Source: QHXQ01 sp963788965 (lineage in GTDB: Bacteria; Acidobacteriota; Blastocatellia; Pyrinomonadales; Pyrinomonadaceae). Taken from it: a stretch of DNA of 64,000 nucleotides. Shown here piece by piece: positions 37,201 through 47,020 of this stretch; within the stretch, counting starts at the first letter, position 1, and each line of letters opens with the position of its first letter. The stretch is from contig CAWBIK010000005.1 of the NCBI GenBank assembly GCA_963788965.1, positions 1,302,001-1,366,000 on the forward strand. Direction: 5' to 3'. A model generated the notes under the pieces. That model was given only the letters and a program-made list of their open reading frames with translations, was not told the DNA's origin and ran no database searches. Both the position numbers and the translations under genes were made by a program.

Positions 37201-39880
37201 GATCAAGCGGTTGAAGGCCGGGCTGCCGGTTTCGTCGTCCACGCACGGGTCGGCGTAGGGCGCGCCCGGTTGCGGCGGCGCACCGTTGAGAATGAAGCTG
37301 GAAGCCACGCCTTCGGGCGTGATGCTTGCATGGTTGCGGATAGCGTGATAAGCCATCGCCGCCTGCTCTAACGGCGTGCCGTTCTCAGGGATCTGCTGCG
37401 CCACGGCGGTCAACAGCGACTTGTCGAAATCGAGCCGGGCCTTGACCAGACTGAACGCCGGTAGCTCCTCTTTGTGAAAGACGGGCACGCCGTCCGTGAT
37501 GATGTGCCGCGGCAGACCGCCATCAAACTCTGTGTCGAGCGGCGGGTGCGAGACGCGATGCCCCGCGACGCCTGCGATGAAGAACGGATAGCCGGGCACG
37601 GTGGCCGTCGGCATCGGCGCCATCGCCTGTTTCGGGATCGGGACGAGCGCCGGAATCGGCGTGCCGGCCGCGATCTCGCCGTCGGGCAGCGCGCGTGCGC
37701 CGCCCACCGGGATGCCGTCTTCGCCTAACTGCGTGCCTTCTTCAAACACGTCATGCGAGCGCCACAACTCCCACATGCCCTGTGCGAAGTGCGGGTAGAA
37801 GTGGCAGTGGAAAATAGAGTCGCCGACCACCTTGTTGCGGTTGCCGCTGCCGTTGTGGTTGATCTCCATCGTGAAGGTGCTGCCCGGTCCAATCGCTTGA
37901 CTATCGAGGTACGACGAGTTGTCGTCGTTGGGCGTGTGCAGCCATTGGTGCGCATGCAAGTGGTGGATGTGGTGTTCCTTCGGTCCGGCATGCACGACGC
38001 GGAACTTGGTGTGGTCGTTGATGTAGCTGTGATGCACGTTCGACGGGTCTTCCGGGAAGAACACCTTCGTCGCTTTCGGCCCCGTGATCAGGTTGCCGCT
38101 GCCGTCGCGCGCGTTGGCGGGCACGTCCACGATCATCGCCGGGTCGCCGACCGTCCATGCACTGAGGAAGAACTCTTCGTAGAGGCATTCGGGGCAGTCG
38201 TGCATCGGACCGACGTTGAAGCGGTTGGCTAAGACTTCAGCGCCGATGCCGCCCGTGCCATAGTTGATGGCGAAGCCGTCGCGCACGCTATGCAAGCGTG
38301 TGCGCGAGTGGATTGCCTTCGCGTTCATCGAACTGCGGGAACGCTTGCACCGCCACGATCTCGTCGTGATAGACGACGGAGAACTCGCGGAACGGCTTGT
38401 TGCGATTCGGCAGGGGCGGGTTTGCCGGGTAAGTGTTCGCGGCGAAGTTGCCCCGGTTCGGCCCCGTGATGATCGCGTTCAAGTCCGGGTGGAAGATTTC
38501 GTTGCCGACCGTCATCCGCAGGATGGGTTTGCCAGCGAACTGATGTCCCACGGGATAGACCGCGTCGTAGTTGATCTTCGGTTGCCCCGACGGCCAACGC
38601 TCGCCGTTCGAGGCCCACTGCATTTCTTGCCGTGTGAGCTGGCTGCGGTAGTACTCGGCGCCCGCCGGTTCGACGTTGACCACGCCGAACAAGCCATTGG
38701 CCAGCGAGCCGCCATCGCCTTCGCCGCCCGTCGTCGCGGCGGTCGAGTACATCACGTTCGCGCCTTCTTTGTCGGCGTAATAGATGTAGGTGGTGACGCC
38801 GCCGGGGGCGACCAAACTGCTTGGGTTCACGCCCACCCACGAGCCGTCACTGAGAATGCTGTTGACGAGTTGTAAGCCCTGCACGTGGGCCGACGCAGTG
38901 CGCGTGCGCGGCTGATCGCAGCGCCGCTTCTGCTCAGGACTCAGCACGACGTTGTCGCAGTTACCTTCGGCGTTATCGTCGTTGTCGTCGTCGGGCTTGA
39001 GCAGGTTCTGGAAGTTGATACGCAGACAGTCGCCGATGTTCATGCGCAGCACAAGCGGGCGCGCACGTTTGCCGTCGCGCAGTCGCACGTTGCCCGGCGT
39101 CAGACCCAAGTTTGAATCAATCGGCACAATGTCGCGTGCGAGCGCATAGATCATGCCGCCCGGATTGACCGCGCCGAGGCGGTTGTAGAAGAAGACCTGA
39201 TCGAAGGCGACGATGTTCGCCACTTTACAGGTGGCGGGCGGCGCGGGCGCGCCCGTCGCAAACGGCGGCTTGACGATCACCGACACGGGGTCGGACGTGT
39301 AGGTCTGACCGGCGAGGGTGAACGCTTTGGCCGTGAGCGCGTAGGTGGTATTGACCGTGATGCCCGCCCCGGCGTTGGTCCACACGATGTCGTAGGGCGA
39401 GCTTAGGTCTGTGCCAATCAAGACCCCGTTGGCATAGAACTCGACGCGATGCACAAAACCGGGTATGCCTAAGAGCGCCGCCGCGACCGGGACATCGACG
39501 GGGACGCGGAAGTTAGTCCCGGCGGTCGGCGTCGTGATCGTGACGCTGGGCGCGACGGCGGCGGCCATGACCGCCACCGGGGCCAAACTCGTCAGCGCCC
39601 GCGGCTCGCTACTCGGCAAGGCCGCGGGCAGAGCAGTTTCAGCAGGCGCGCCCGTCTCAGGCGCGTCGGGGCTGTTCGTGTCGGGCTTGTTAGTTGGCGT
39701 GCCTTCATCACTGCCTGTGGAGCGGGCCACGCCGATAGGATTGTCGCTTCGGCGGCTGAGGTCTGCGCGCAACGCGTGCGGGCCGACCAGACCGCCGATT
39801 TGCCCTTGGACACTGGGCACTTGACTCAGGAGCGTCAAGAGAAGAAGAACGAGAGGGAGCCTATGCAGGTGAGTTTTCAT
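34232..39880 (-). CDS. Giant six-domain multicopper oxidase, two single-base frame changes
   Basis: ATG 39880 has AAGGAG upstream and a signal peptide (HRLPLVLLLLTLLSQVPSVQ). Three frames, changing near 38290 (extra T) and 36372 ('ccggccagatgg', missing C), join into about 1,880 residues. After an Ig-like domain come six cupredoxin-like units. The ligands of one type-1 and one trinuclear copper site are in the middle: HHLHAHQW (about 37962-37939), FHCHFYPHFAQGM (about 37812-37774, Cys-His-Met type-1 set), GQHIHNVKFD (about 36954) and THDHFGPSTHQQ (about 36663). The first pair and the last units look like decayed copies (AHVQG, GLHPQLLFYD, HGHEW without HCH). Motif order is permuted relative to ordinary laccases. 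Giant permuted MCOs include known bacterial Mn(II) oxidases; the substrate here is not proven. Confidence 0.9.
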
Positions 39881-40488
39881 CGAAAGCACTCCTTGACTAT
39901 CTGTACCCTGTAGGCTGCCGTGGAGGGGTTCGCAACGGCTAGCTTCGGTTCGGTTTAGAGGTGCAGCTAAGCGCACAAGAATAAATTCCGTCTGACTTAT
40001 GCGCGCTCGTTACTGGCGGTTAATGCGCGCTACAGTGCATTAACCTGCCTGCCTATCGGAAGAATGGTGAGTTGCAGGGCTAACTCCTTTGTTACAGCTC
40101 CTAGACTGACACGTAGAACATCCAATGCGTACCGGGCTAGGAGGGCCGCGCCACGCACCTTAAGGCTAGTGTTGAACATAAACTGATGAACGCGGATCAT
40201 CAGCCTAAGAGCCAACACCGGCGACAATTGGTGGATTATGGATTCAAAGCGAAAGGAGGGGACTTCCGCGCCGACGACTTAGGGGTGAGCAAACTTAGTG
40301 TAGCCCGTAGCAAAAGTCAAGGCGAAAGTTGTGGTTCCAATATATTTGGCCAACAAGATGTTTGCATGAACGGCGCAACTGCTCTGAAAACTGCCTAACT
40401 TGTCACGCAAATACAATTAACGTCTCAGATGGAAGTCAATTCGACAGGATATGTGTACTTATTTCGTCACGCGCCGCGGCGGGTAAGA
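39881..40488. other. Region upstream of the multicopper oxidase, no convincing gene
   Basis: About 600 bases. The part next to the oxidase start should hold its promoter. It contains a direct repeat ttatgcgcgct / taatgcgcgct (about 39997 and 40020) and the interrupted palindrome ttaatgcgcgctacagtgcattaa at 40020-40043 (described as a separate site). Short open frames on both strands (for example 40186-40398 +) match no family I know and lack good start signals, so I do not call them. Confidence 0.45.
40020..40043. promoter_or_regulatory. Candidate operator upstream of the multicopper oxidase
   Basis: An interrupted inverted repeat (ttaatgc ... gcattaa), preceded by a direct-repeat half at about 39997. 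It lies about 140 bases upstream of the oxidase start codon. A regulator site is plausible; no known consensus was matched. Confidence 0.3.
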
Positions 40489-41903
40489 TTAGGCGATTAC
40501 GGTTGACGGCTCGGCCAGCCGCGCGGGCATGGCGAGTTCGATTGGCAGGCGTAGTTCGACGAGCAGCCCGCCCGCCGGATGGTTCACGGCGTTGACGCTG
40601 CCACCGTGCAGGCGTATGGCGCGCTCGGTGATGGCGAGGCCCAGACCTGTGCCGCCTGAGGCGCGGTCGCGCGCATCCGCGACACGGTAGAACGGGCGAA
40701 AGATGTTGGTGAGAGCTTCGGCTGGGACGCCCGTGCCGTAATCGCGTATGGTGATGGTGGCGGTTGGAGCGTTGTCCACGACGCGGCAGTGCAGGGCTAC
40801 GTCCACCGTCGTATGTTCGGGCGTGTAGCGCACGGCGTTGCGCATCACGTTCTCAAGCGCACTGCGCAGGAGCGGCGCGACGCCTGCGACGCGGCACGCC
40901 TCGCACGTTGTCACACGCACAGCACGGTTCGTGCTGCTCGCCTCGAAGTTCGCGTCCGCCACCACATCGCGCACGAACGGGGCGAGTTCGACCGCCTCGC
41001 GCCGCTGCCCGTCCATGCCGGTTTCCCAACGGGCGAGCGTGAGCAGTTGGCCGATCATCTCGTTGAGGCGGTGCGCTTCACGCTCGATGCGGTCGAGCGC
41101 ACTTGCGGCCTCCGTGCCCGCACGCTTGCGCGCAAGGTCTAAGGCGACGTTAAGGCGCGCGAGCGGCGAGCGCAACTCGTGCGAGATGTCGCGGATGAGC
41201 CGCTGCTGCGCGTTAACCAACGTCTCGACGCGCGCCGCCATCTCGTCGAAGTCACGACCCATTGCGCCCAACTCGTCGCGGCGGCGACCCATGAGCGGGC
41301 CGACGCGGCCGAGAGGTCGCCGCTCGACACCTGCCGCGTGACGGCGCGCAGTTTGACGACCGGCGCGACGATGTAGCGCGCCAGCAAGTAGCACAGCACG
41401 CCCGCCGTCAGCAGCACGGCGAGGACGCGCAACGCCTGCGCCATAGGATGATCGGAGAAGGGGCCGCCGCGCGCCCGGTTCGACACATCGACAACCACGT
41501 AGCGATGCCCGCCCGCCGTCACAACCGGATGCGCACCAAACATCCGCTCGCCCGGCGTGCCCCTAATGATCTTGCCGGTCGCGGCAGCACGGCGCGCGGC
41601 CTCTAACACGTCGGCCGGGGCACTGCGCCCGGTCACTTCCGCGCCCTGCTCGTCGAACAGATAAAAGGTCGTGCCCGCGCTCGTCTGTGGTTCGCCGAAA
41701 AAGTTGATCAGCCCCGCGCGCCCTTCGCGCTCGTAGGTCGCCACGGCGGTCTGCGAGTACACATCCATGATCCTGTCCATGCCCGTGTACAGCGGGAATG
41801 GTTGCCGGCTACGCGTCAACTCAACCGTCAGCAGCAGCGCGACAATGACCAGCGCCATCGCCAGCCAGAACCACAGAAAGACCTTCAAAAACAGACTACG
41901 CAT
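40489..41903 (-). CDS. Two-component sensor histidine kinase; single-base frame change inside
   Basis: N-terminal membrane segment (VFLWFWLAMALVIVALLLTV), a periplasmic sensor domain of about 140 residues, a second segment (VLAVLLTAGVLCYLLARYIV) and HAMP (VTRQVSSGDLSA). Near 41310, in 'ctcggccgcgtc', one C is missing. The frame change leads to GRDFDEMAARVETLVNAQQR, the H-box RDISHELRSPLARL, N-box NVMRNAVRYTPE, and G-boxes RDYGTGVP and GGTGLGLAI. All catalytic parts are intact after correction. This resembles the CpxA/envelope-stress class. No response regulator gene is adjacent: upstream lies a transposase remnant, which may have replaced it. Joined length is about 471 residues. Confidence 0.88.
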
Positions 41904-42049
41904 TCAGCAACTCCGCGCCCGACCCGCACAACTCCTGTTCATCGTCTATGCACCAACTTGCAGCCCGCACCACACGACCTCTGCCAACTATTACATGCGT
42001 GCCCAACATAGCCACCCATTCTACGCCACCCGCCACCCTGCGTTCGTAA

Positions 42050-42386
42050 AGAATTGTCATCAGCTTTGCACACAAACCCGCCATGCCCTACATCGCGTTT
42101 CGTGCCAACGCGACGGCCGCGAATCGTCGGAGCGGTCGGTCTGGAAGCGCATGTATCATCTGTATCAGTACAACCAAGCGGACTTCATGCGGCACTATCA
42201 TCAACGCAGTAATGTTGAGACGACGTTCTCCATGATTAAAGGCAAGTTCGGTGAACGCCTCAAAAGCAAGAGCCACACGGCGCAAATGAATGAAGTGTTT
42301 GTAAGGTCTTGGCGCATAACTTGTGCTGCGTGATTCAGTCTATGTATGAACTTGGCGTTGAGCCGACGTTCTGGAATGAACCTTGA
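42050..42386 (+). pseudogene. Transposase remnant (IS4-like DDE type), 3' end only
   Basis: Three short frames together read AMPYIAFRANATAANRR, then WKRMYHLYQYNQADFMRHYH, QRSNVETTFSMIKGKFGERL, and finally KVLAHNLCCVIQSMYELGVE with PTFWNEP and a stop. This is the C-terminal part of an IS4-superfamily transposase, including the YxxxR/E-type block (RSNVETTFSMIK). Frame changes occur near 42130 and 42300, and the 5' portion is absent. No terminal inverted repeats were found. It marks an old insertion at the border of an AT-richer segment. Confidence 0.75.
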
Positions 42387-42398
42387 ACTACTCGCCAC

Positions 42399-43779
42399 TC
42401 AATAGTGCGCGGTTGAGTTTTTATCTATGCTGAATGGAAGGAATAAGGGTGTAGGGTCTAACCCTTCGCTTGAAAGCTTAATTATTAATTTGTCGAACTC
42501 AAAGGCGAAGCGCATATCAGCTTCCGGTGCTTCGGATATGAACTTCACTTCTTTATCATCAAGCCGCTGACAAATCTTGAGGCGGTAATGGTCGCCATGC
42601 TTGATTATCTTTATAGGCTTATCGGAGAACCATAGGTATCCGCCAAGACGCTCATGGCCAAAGCTGATAAAACCCTCTATCGTGTCAACGACGGTTAAGT
42701 CGAAAACAGACCCGTTGAAGATGGTAAAGGTAAACTCAATATAGGGTAGATTCTCTGATAGATAAGCTGGATTCCATGTAATATGCCTGACGTGGACGAC
42801 GGCACTGAAATGGTCTGCATCAAACTTTGCAAGCCGAGATAGCCGATCATCTTTGTGGCCTATGCTTTGGGGTAGTGTTAGCTTTGTCTGTTCATATTGC
42901 GGGAACTGTGTGCCACCTCTAACCGTGAGGACTAGGTTATCAAAGTAGAAAAAAGCTCCGAATGCGCTTTCCTCACACTTGGCTATAAGGGTGGGCCTCC
43001 TCTGGACTGAGGCGTTGCTCAATAGTGAGAGTTCCTTTACTTGATGATGAGATAATCCCTTGATTGTAGATTAACCGCTTGTCTCTGAGTAAAGGCTTTC
43101 CTGCAATTTCAATATGTCCCTCTACTACGTCTTCAATGACGATGTTAAAAACAGACTTGTTATAGATGTCCACGCCAAAGATGATAAGCGGTATGGTGTC
43201 TTTCAATTTGTGGTAACAGAAATATACCTTTTCAACTTTTACGTAACTGCCTATATCATGCGCTTGAATCTGCGCCATCTCATGCAGCCATTTGTGCGCG
43301 CCTAGTCGAGATTCTAAAGAATCCCTGTATTCCCTTAATCCTTCCTTCTGGCTCAATTCAAACTTGTATTTTTTAGTCTCCTCTTTCAGTTCTCCTTCTA
43401 GTTCTTTTATGCGGATGTTTAGCCCTTCGACTAGCTTCTCCTGTTCTGCCTCAACCGGCGCAGATATTTTTGTCATAGGCAAAGTCGCAGCATTCGCTTT
43501 AGGTAGTATCCACCGCACAATAATATTGGCGGCGATAGATATTAGGGCCGCCGTGCCAACTAGTCCTGCGATAATAAGTGCATCAAGCGAGACGCCTAGC
43601 CGGTAATGAAGGTAGGCAGCGCCAGCGGCAACATAGAGCACCATCTTCACGCTCCACCTCGCAAGCCGCACAAAGCCCTCATAAAAACCGTTGCCGATGG
43701 TTTCTTTAATGAGCCAAGCAGCGAACCGTCTCCAACGTGACGGTGTTTGAGGCGGATTAGGAATGATGCTTTGAGACAT
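42399..43779 (-). CDS. AT-rich unknown protein: membrane segments, coiled coil and duplicated beta domain; single-base frame change inside
   Basis: The N-terminal half has two hydrophobic segments (VKMVLYVAAGAAYLHY, ALIIAGLVGTAALISIAANI) and a coiled coil (EGLNIRIKELEGELKEETKK). Then a beta domain includes IIFGVDIYNKSVFNIVIEDV and VEGHIEIAGKPLL. The frame changes near 42995, at 'gaggcccacc' (one extra C). The second half repeats the domain: IEFTFTIFNGSVFDLTVVDT and IEGFISFGHERL. Joined length is about 459 residues. Base composition and codon use are clearly more AT-rich than the rest of the window, and a transposase remnant abuts the 3' end, so it was probably acquired. I do not recognise a family. 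An anchored sensor or defence effector would fit, but there is no direct evidence. Confidence 0.65.
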
Positions 43780-44234
43780 ACCCCAAGCCTACCAAAACTT
43801 TCGCTTCCCCAAATGACTTTTTGTGCAGAAATCGCACTTGCACAAAAAGTCCCTTGAGATGGGTCACTTTGGCGACTTATTGTGCAAAGCCAGCCGAAGT
43901 GCTACTCGCTTTGCACTTTGATACTACGTTCGCACACCCTGAAGATGTTTGCTTTTACTAACATATCTACGCCTGAGCCATTCAGGCAAAGCTCTGCGCT
44001 TTAGCTGGCTGCGAAGTAAGTACCGGCCCGCAGGAAAGACATGCCGGGAGCGGCAGCGGCGGGTGGTAGGGGTTAACTGTATCTAGCTGTTGCCTGTGGC
44101 TGTGATTGCTGACTGCGCGCGCGATCTGGCATAGCGATTGTTTATGCTCTGGTTGTATCAGTGGGGCAAGACCCGTCCTTAAACTATCTGCCATCGACTG
44201 ACACAACCATTAGCGTAAAAGGAAGCTGAACATT
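43780..44234. other. AT-richer intergenic region between divergent genes
   Basis: About 450 bases with no convincing gene. It holds a strong inverted repeat at 43815-43851 (listed separately). The rest shows nothing I can name. Confidence 0.45.
43815..43851. promoter_or_regulatory. 13-bp perfect inverted repeat upstream of the AT-rich gene
   Basis: gactttttgtgca (43815-43827) and tgcacaaaaagtc (43839-43851) pair perfectly across 11 bases. It lies 36-72 bases upstream of the start of the minus-strand gene at 43779, a typical place for an operator; a hairpin in RNA is also possible. Confidence 0.5.
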
Positions 44235-46919
44235 ATGTCCCTCGCAGCCGGCCCGATAGCTGCGCGCTTACTGACGCCAGCCTTATTTGTTGCTTTAGTA
44301 ATCTTACTTTGCGCCATGAGCAGCGCAGCCCAGACGGCGACTTTCGCCGGGCGCGACTACCCGATTGTCGGGAATACGCACATCGTCGCGGACTTCAACG
44401 GCGACGGTAAACCTGATCTCGCGGGCGCGGGCCTCAACGTCCGCGTGATGCTTGGGCTAGGCGACGGCTCTTTCCGCCCGCAGGTCGAGTACCCGGCGGG
44501 CGGCTACACGCAGGATGTCGCGGCGGGCGATCTCAACGGCGACGGCAAACTCGATCTGGTCGTCACCAACAACAACGCGCAGACGGGGCTGACAGTAGTT
44601 TTGGGTAACGGCGACGGCACGTTCGGCGCACCCGCGAGTTATCCGAACGATACAGGCTCGGACTCGCCCTCGGTCGTCATCGCAGACTTCGATCATGATG
44701 GGCGGCTCGACGTTGTGGTCGCGCACGAAATAGCCTGCTTCACGGCCCCGTGCGTGGTCGCCGATTCGATCTCGCTCTGGCGCGGCATCGGCGACGGCAC
44801 GCTTCAGCCCGCGCAACGAATTCGCGTCGGCGCACCGCTGACGCGTCTCGCCGTTGGCGACTTCAACGCCGATGGCAACGCAGACCTCGGCATCGCGGCG
44901 GCCTTCGGCAAGGTCTTGATCCTGCTCGGCAACGGCGACGGCACGTTCCGGCAACTGCCCGACCTGCTCATCGTGCAGGGCATAGATAACACGGACATAG
45001 ACATTGCTGACTTCAACGGCGACCGGATACAGGATTTAGCCGTCGCGGCTGACGCCGACCATCGAACGGTCGTACTTCTCGGCAACGGCGACGGCACGTT
45101 TCGCCAGTCGGCTTCCATCCTCGACCCGTTGCTTGAGCGCGTCGGCGAATTGACCGTGGCCGATTTCAACGGCGACAGTTTTCAGGATGTGGCGCTCGGC
45201 ATGGCCCTCTGTTGTTCGCAGACCGGCGACGGGATGTTCGGCGTGCTGTACGGCAACGGCGACGGCACATTCAAGCCCGTGGCGCGTTACCTCGTGCCCG
45301 GCTTCGTCGTCGGCAGCGGCGGCGGCTACTTGCTGGCTTCGGACTTAAACGGCGACGGCAAACAGGACATCGTGCTACAGGTGCGCGGCAACAACGCGGG
45401 CACGACCGTGCTTGTGAATACGACGGGTCGCGCTCCTGCGCCGCTCGCATATGGCGGCCTCACCGTCACGCCCTCAAGCGTCGTCGGCGGCACACAGGCC
45501 GAGGTCGAAGTGAGTCTTGCTGCGGGCGCAGTCGCGCCGTCGGGCAGTCTCCCGCTAACGCTTTCGAGCAGTAACCCGAACGTCGTTATCATGCCTACGG
45601 GCAGTCGCTCGCTGCCTGTGGCGGCCGGCATCGTCGCGGGCATGGCCAACGTCAGATTCAGAGTGGACACAACGCGCGTCACCACAACGCAGACCGTCAA
45701 CATCAACGTCTCAAACAACCGGATCGGCAGTCGCAGCACAACGCTAAGAGTGACGCCGCCGACTGAACCGCTCGCGCTCGGTTCGCTACAGGTGCAACCG
45801 GCGGGCGTCTTCGGCGGCGGCGACGCGGCCGGAGTTGTGAGCCTGACGACCGGCAACGTCGCGCCCACCGGCGGCGCGTTCGTTAACTTGACGAACGCCA
45901 ACCCGTCGCTTATCTCAATGCCTGCGAGCGTCACGATTCCGGCGGGACAGACGAACGCGCAGTTCCCCATCCAAACCACGACGGGCACGACCACGCCCGT
46001 CACCTTGAGCGCGAGTTATGGCGGCGTGACAAAGAGTGCGACGCTGACCGTCAACGCGCCTTCGCAACCCGTCCCCATTTCATCCATCACGCTCACGCCG
46101 CAAACAATCGTCGGCGGCAGCAATCAAGCTGTGCAGGCACTCGTCACTCTAGCCGCCAACGCCCCGACCGAAGGCGCGAACATCATGTTGACGAGCAGCA
46201 ACCCGAACGTCGCCGCCGTCCCGCGCCTGATTCGCATTCAGTTCTCAACCCAGAACAGCGCCTTCGCCAACTTCACGACCGCGCCCGTCGCCACGCCGAC
46301 GCAGGTGACAATCACCGCGACGTTTGGCAACTCGACACAGAGCGCGCTCTTGACCGTCACGCCTCCGGCGACGCCCGCCCTCGCCTTGTCGTCTTTGACC
46401 TTGAATCCGTCCGCAATCACGGGCGGCAACAACGTTCAAGGCACAGTCACTTTAACTGCGCCCGCTGCAACGGCCACAATCGTTAATCTTTCGTCGGGCA
46501 GCGCGCTCGCTTCCGTGCCCGCAAGCGTCACGGTTGCGGCTGGTGCGTCGGCCGCTAACTTCACGGTCACAACCGCGTCAGTCGCTTCGCCCGCGAGCGT
46601 AACGATCAGCGCGACTCTGAACGCGGCCGCGCGCACGGCGACGCTCACGCTCAATCCAACAGTTGCGGCCGATGTGGTCAGCATCACGCTCGCGCAATAC
46701 GACACATCGAAGCGCACCTTGCGGGTTGAGGCGACGAGCACGCGCTCGACGGCGACGCTGCAAGTCTTCGTGACGGCGAGCGGGCAACTGCTCGGCACGC
46801 TGGCGAATAACGGCGGCGGCAAGTACACAGGGCAGTTCAACGCGGCGACGAATCCGCAGAGCATCACTGTCCGCAGCAGTCTCGGCGGTGCAGCAACACG
46901 CGCCGTCGTCGCCAAGTGA
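44235..46919 (+). CDS. Secreted FG-GAP/VCBS repeat protein with Ig-like repeats
   Basis: An 894-residue exported protein (hydrophobic segment LLTPALFVALVILLCAMSSA). Residues about 45-400 are FG-GAP/VCBS repeats with calcium-type loops (ADFNGDGKPDL, GDLNGDGKLDLVV, ADFDHDGRLDVVV, GDFNADGNADLGI), which normally fold as a beta-propeller as in integrin alpha chains. The rest is about five Ig-like units of 90 residues, each with the pattern GTxxPVTLSASYGG and SATLTV, plus a short C-terminal strand region. Adhesion or surface interaction is the usual role. It ends just before a 66-bp palindrome and stands alone as a transcription unit. Confidence 0.85.
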   Translation: MSLAAGPIAARLLTPALFVALVILLCAMSSAAQTATFAGRDYPIVGNTHIVADFNGDGKPDLAGAGLNVRVMLGLGDGSFRPQVEYPAGGYTQDVAAGDLNGDGKLDLVVTNNNAQTGLTVVLGNGDGTFGAPASYPNDTGSDSPSVVIADFDHDGRLDVVVAHEIACFTAPCVVADSISLWRGIGDGTLQPAQRIRVGAPLTRLAVGDFNADGNADLGIAAAFGKVLILLGNGDGTFRQLPDLLIVQGIDNTDIDIADFNGDRIQDLAVAADADHRTVVLLGNGDGTFRQSASILDPLLERVGELTVADFNGDSFQDVALGMALCCSQTGDGMFGVLYGNGDGTFKPVARYLVPGFVVGSGGGYLLASDLNGDGKQDIVLQVRGNNAGTTVLVNTTGRAPAPLAYGGLTVTPSSVVGGTQAEVEVSLAAGAVAPSGSLPLTLSSSNPNVVIMPTGSRSLPVAAGIVAGMANVRFRVDTTRVTTTQTVNINVSNNRIGSRSTTLRVTPPTEPLALGSLQVQPAGVFGGGDAAGVVSLTTGNVAPTGGAFVNLTNANPSLISMPASVTIPAGQTNAQFPIQTTTGTTTPVTLSASYGGVTKSATLTVNAPSQPVPISSITLTPQTIVGGSNQAVQALVTLAANAPTEGANIMLTSSNPNVAAVPRLIRIQFSTQNSAFANFTTAPVATPTQVTITATFGNSTQSALLTVTPPATPALALSSLTLNPSAITGGNNVQGTVTLTAPAATATIVNLSSGSALASVPASVTVAAGASAANFTVTTASVASPASVTISATLNAAARTATLTLNPTVAADVVSITLAQYDTSKRTLRVEATSTRSTATLQVFVTASGQLLGTLANNGGGKYTGQFNAATNPQSITVRSSLGGAATRAVVAK

Positions 46920-46943
46920 ACCAAGTCGCCTGAACGAGTCGAA

Positions 46944-47009
46944 CTTAAGCATAACGAGCAGCGGCCGCGTTGGATCGATCCAACGCGGCCGCTGCTCGTT
47001 ATGCTTAAG
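46944..47009. terminator. 66-bp perfect palindrome between convergent genes
   Basis: A 33-base arm (46944-46976) is followed with no spacer by its exact reverse complement (46977-47009); the centre is ggatcgatcc, and a NotI-type GCGGCCGC lies in each arm. It sits between the stops of the FG-GAP gene (+) and the M50 protease gene (-). A bidirectional terminator is the likely role, though such a long loopless palindrome is unusual. Confidence 0.75.
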
Positions 47010-47020
47010 CTTGTAACGCG

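Noticed and set aside
34232..39880. Three separate multicopper-oxidase genes (39880-38288, 38328-36328, 36364-34232)
   Set aside because: The three pieces overlap only by a few tens of bases at points where one added or removed base gives a continuous protein. Only the first has a signal peptide and ribosome site, so one gene with two frame errors is simpler.
40186..40398. Open frame of 70 codons upstream of the oxidase
   Set aside because: No ribosome site, no family resemblance, and an overlapping frame on the other strand is equally long.
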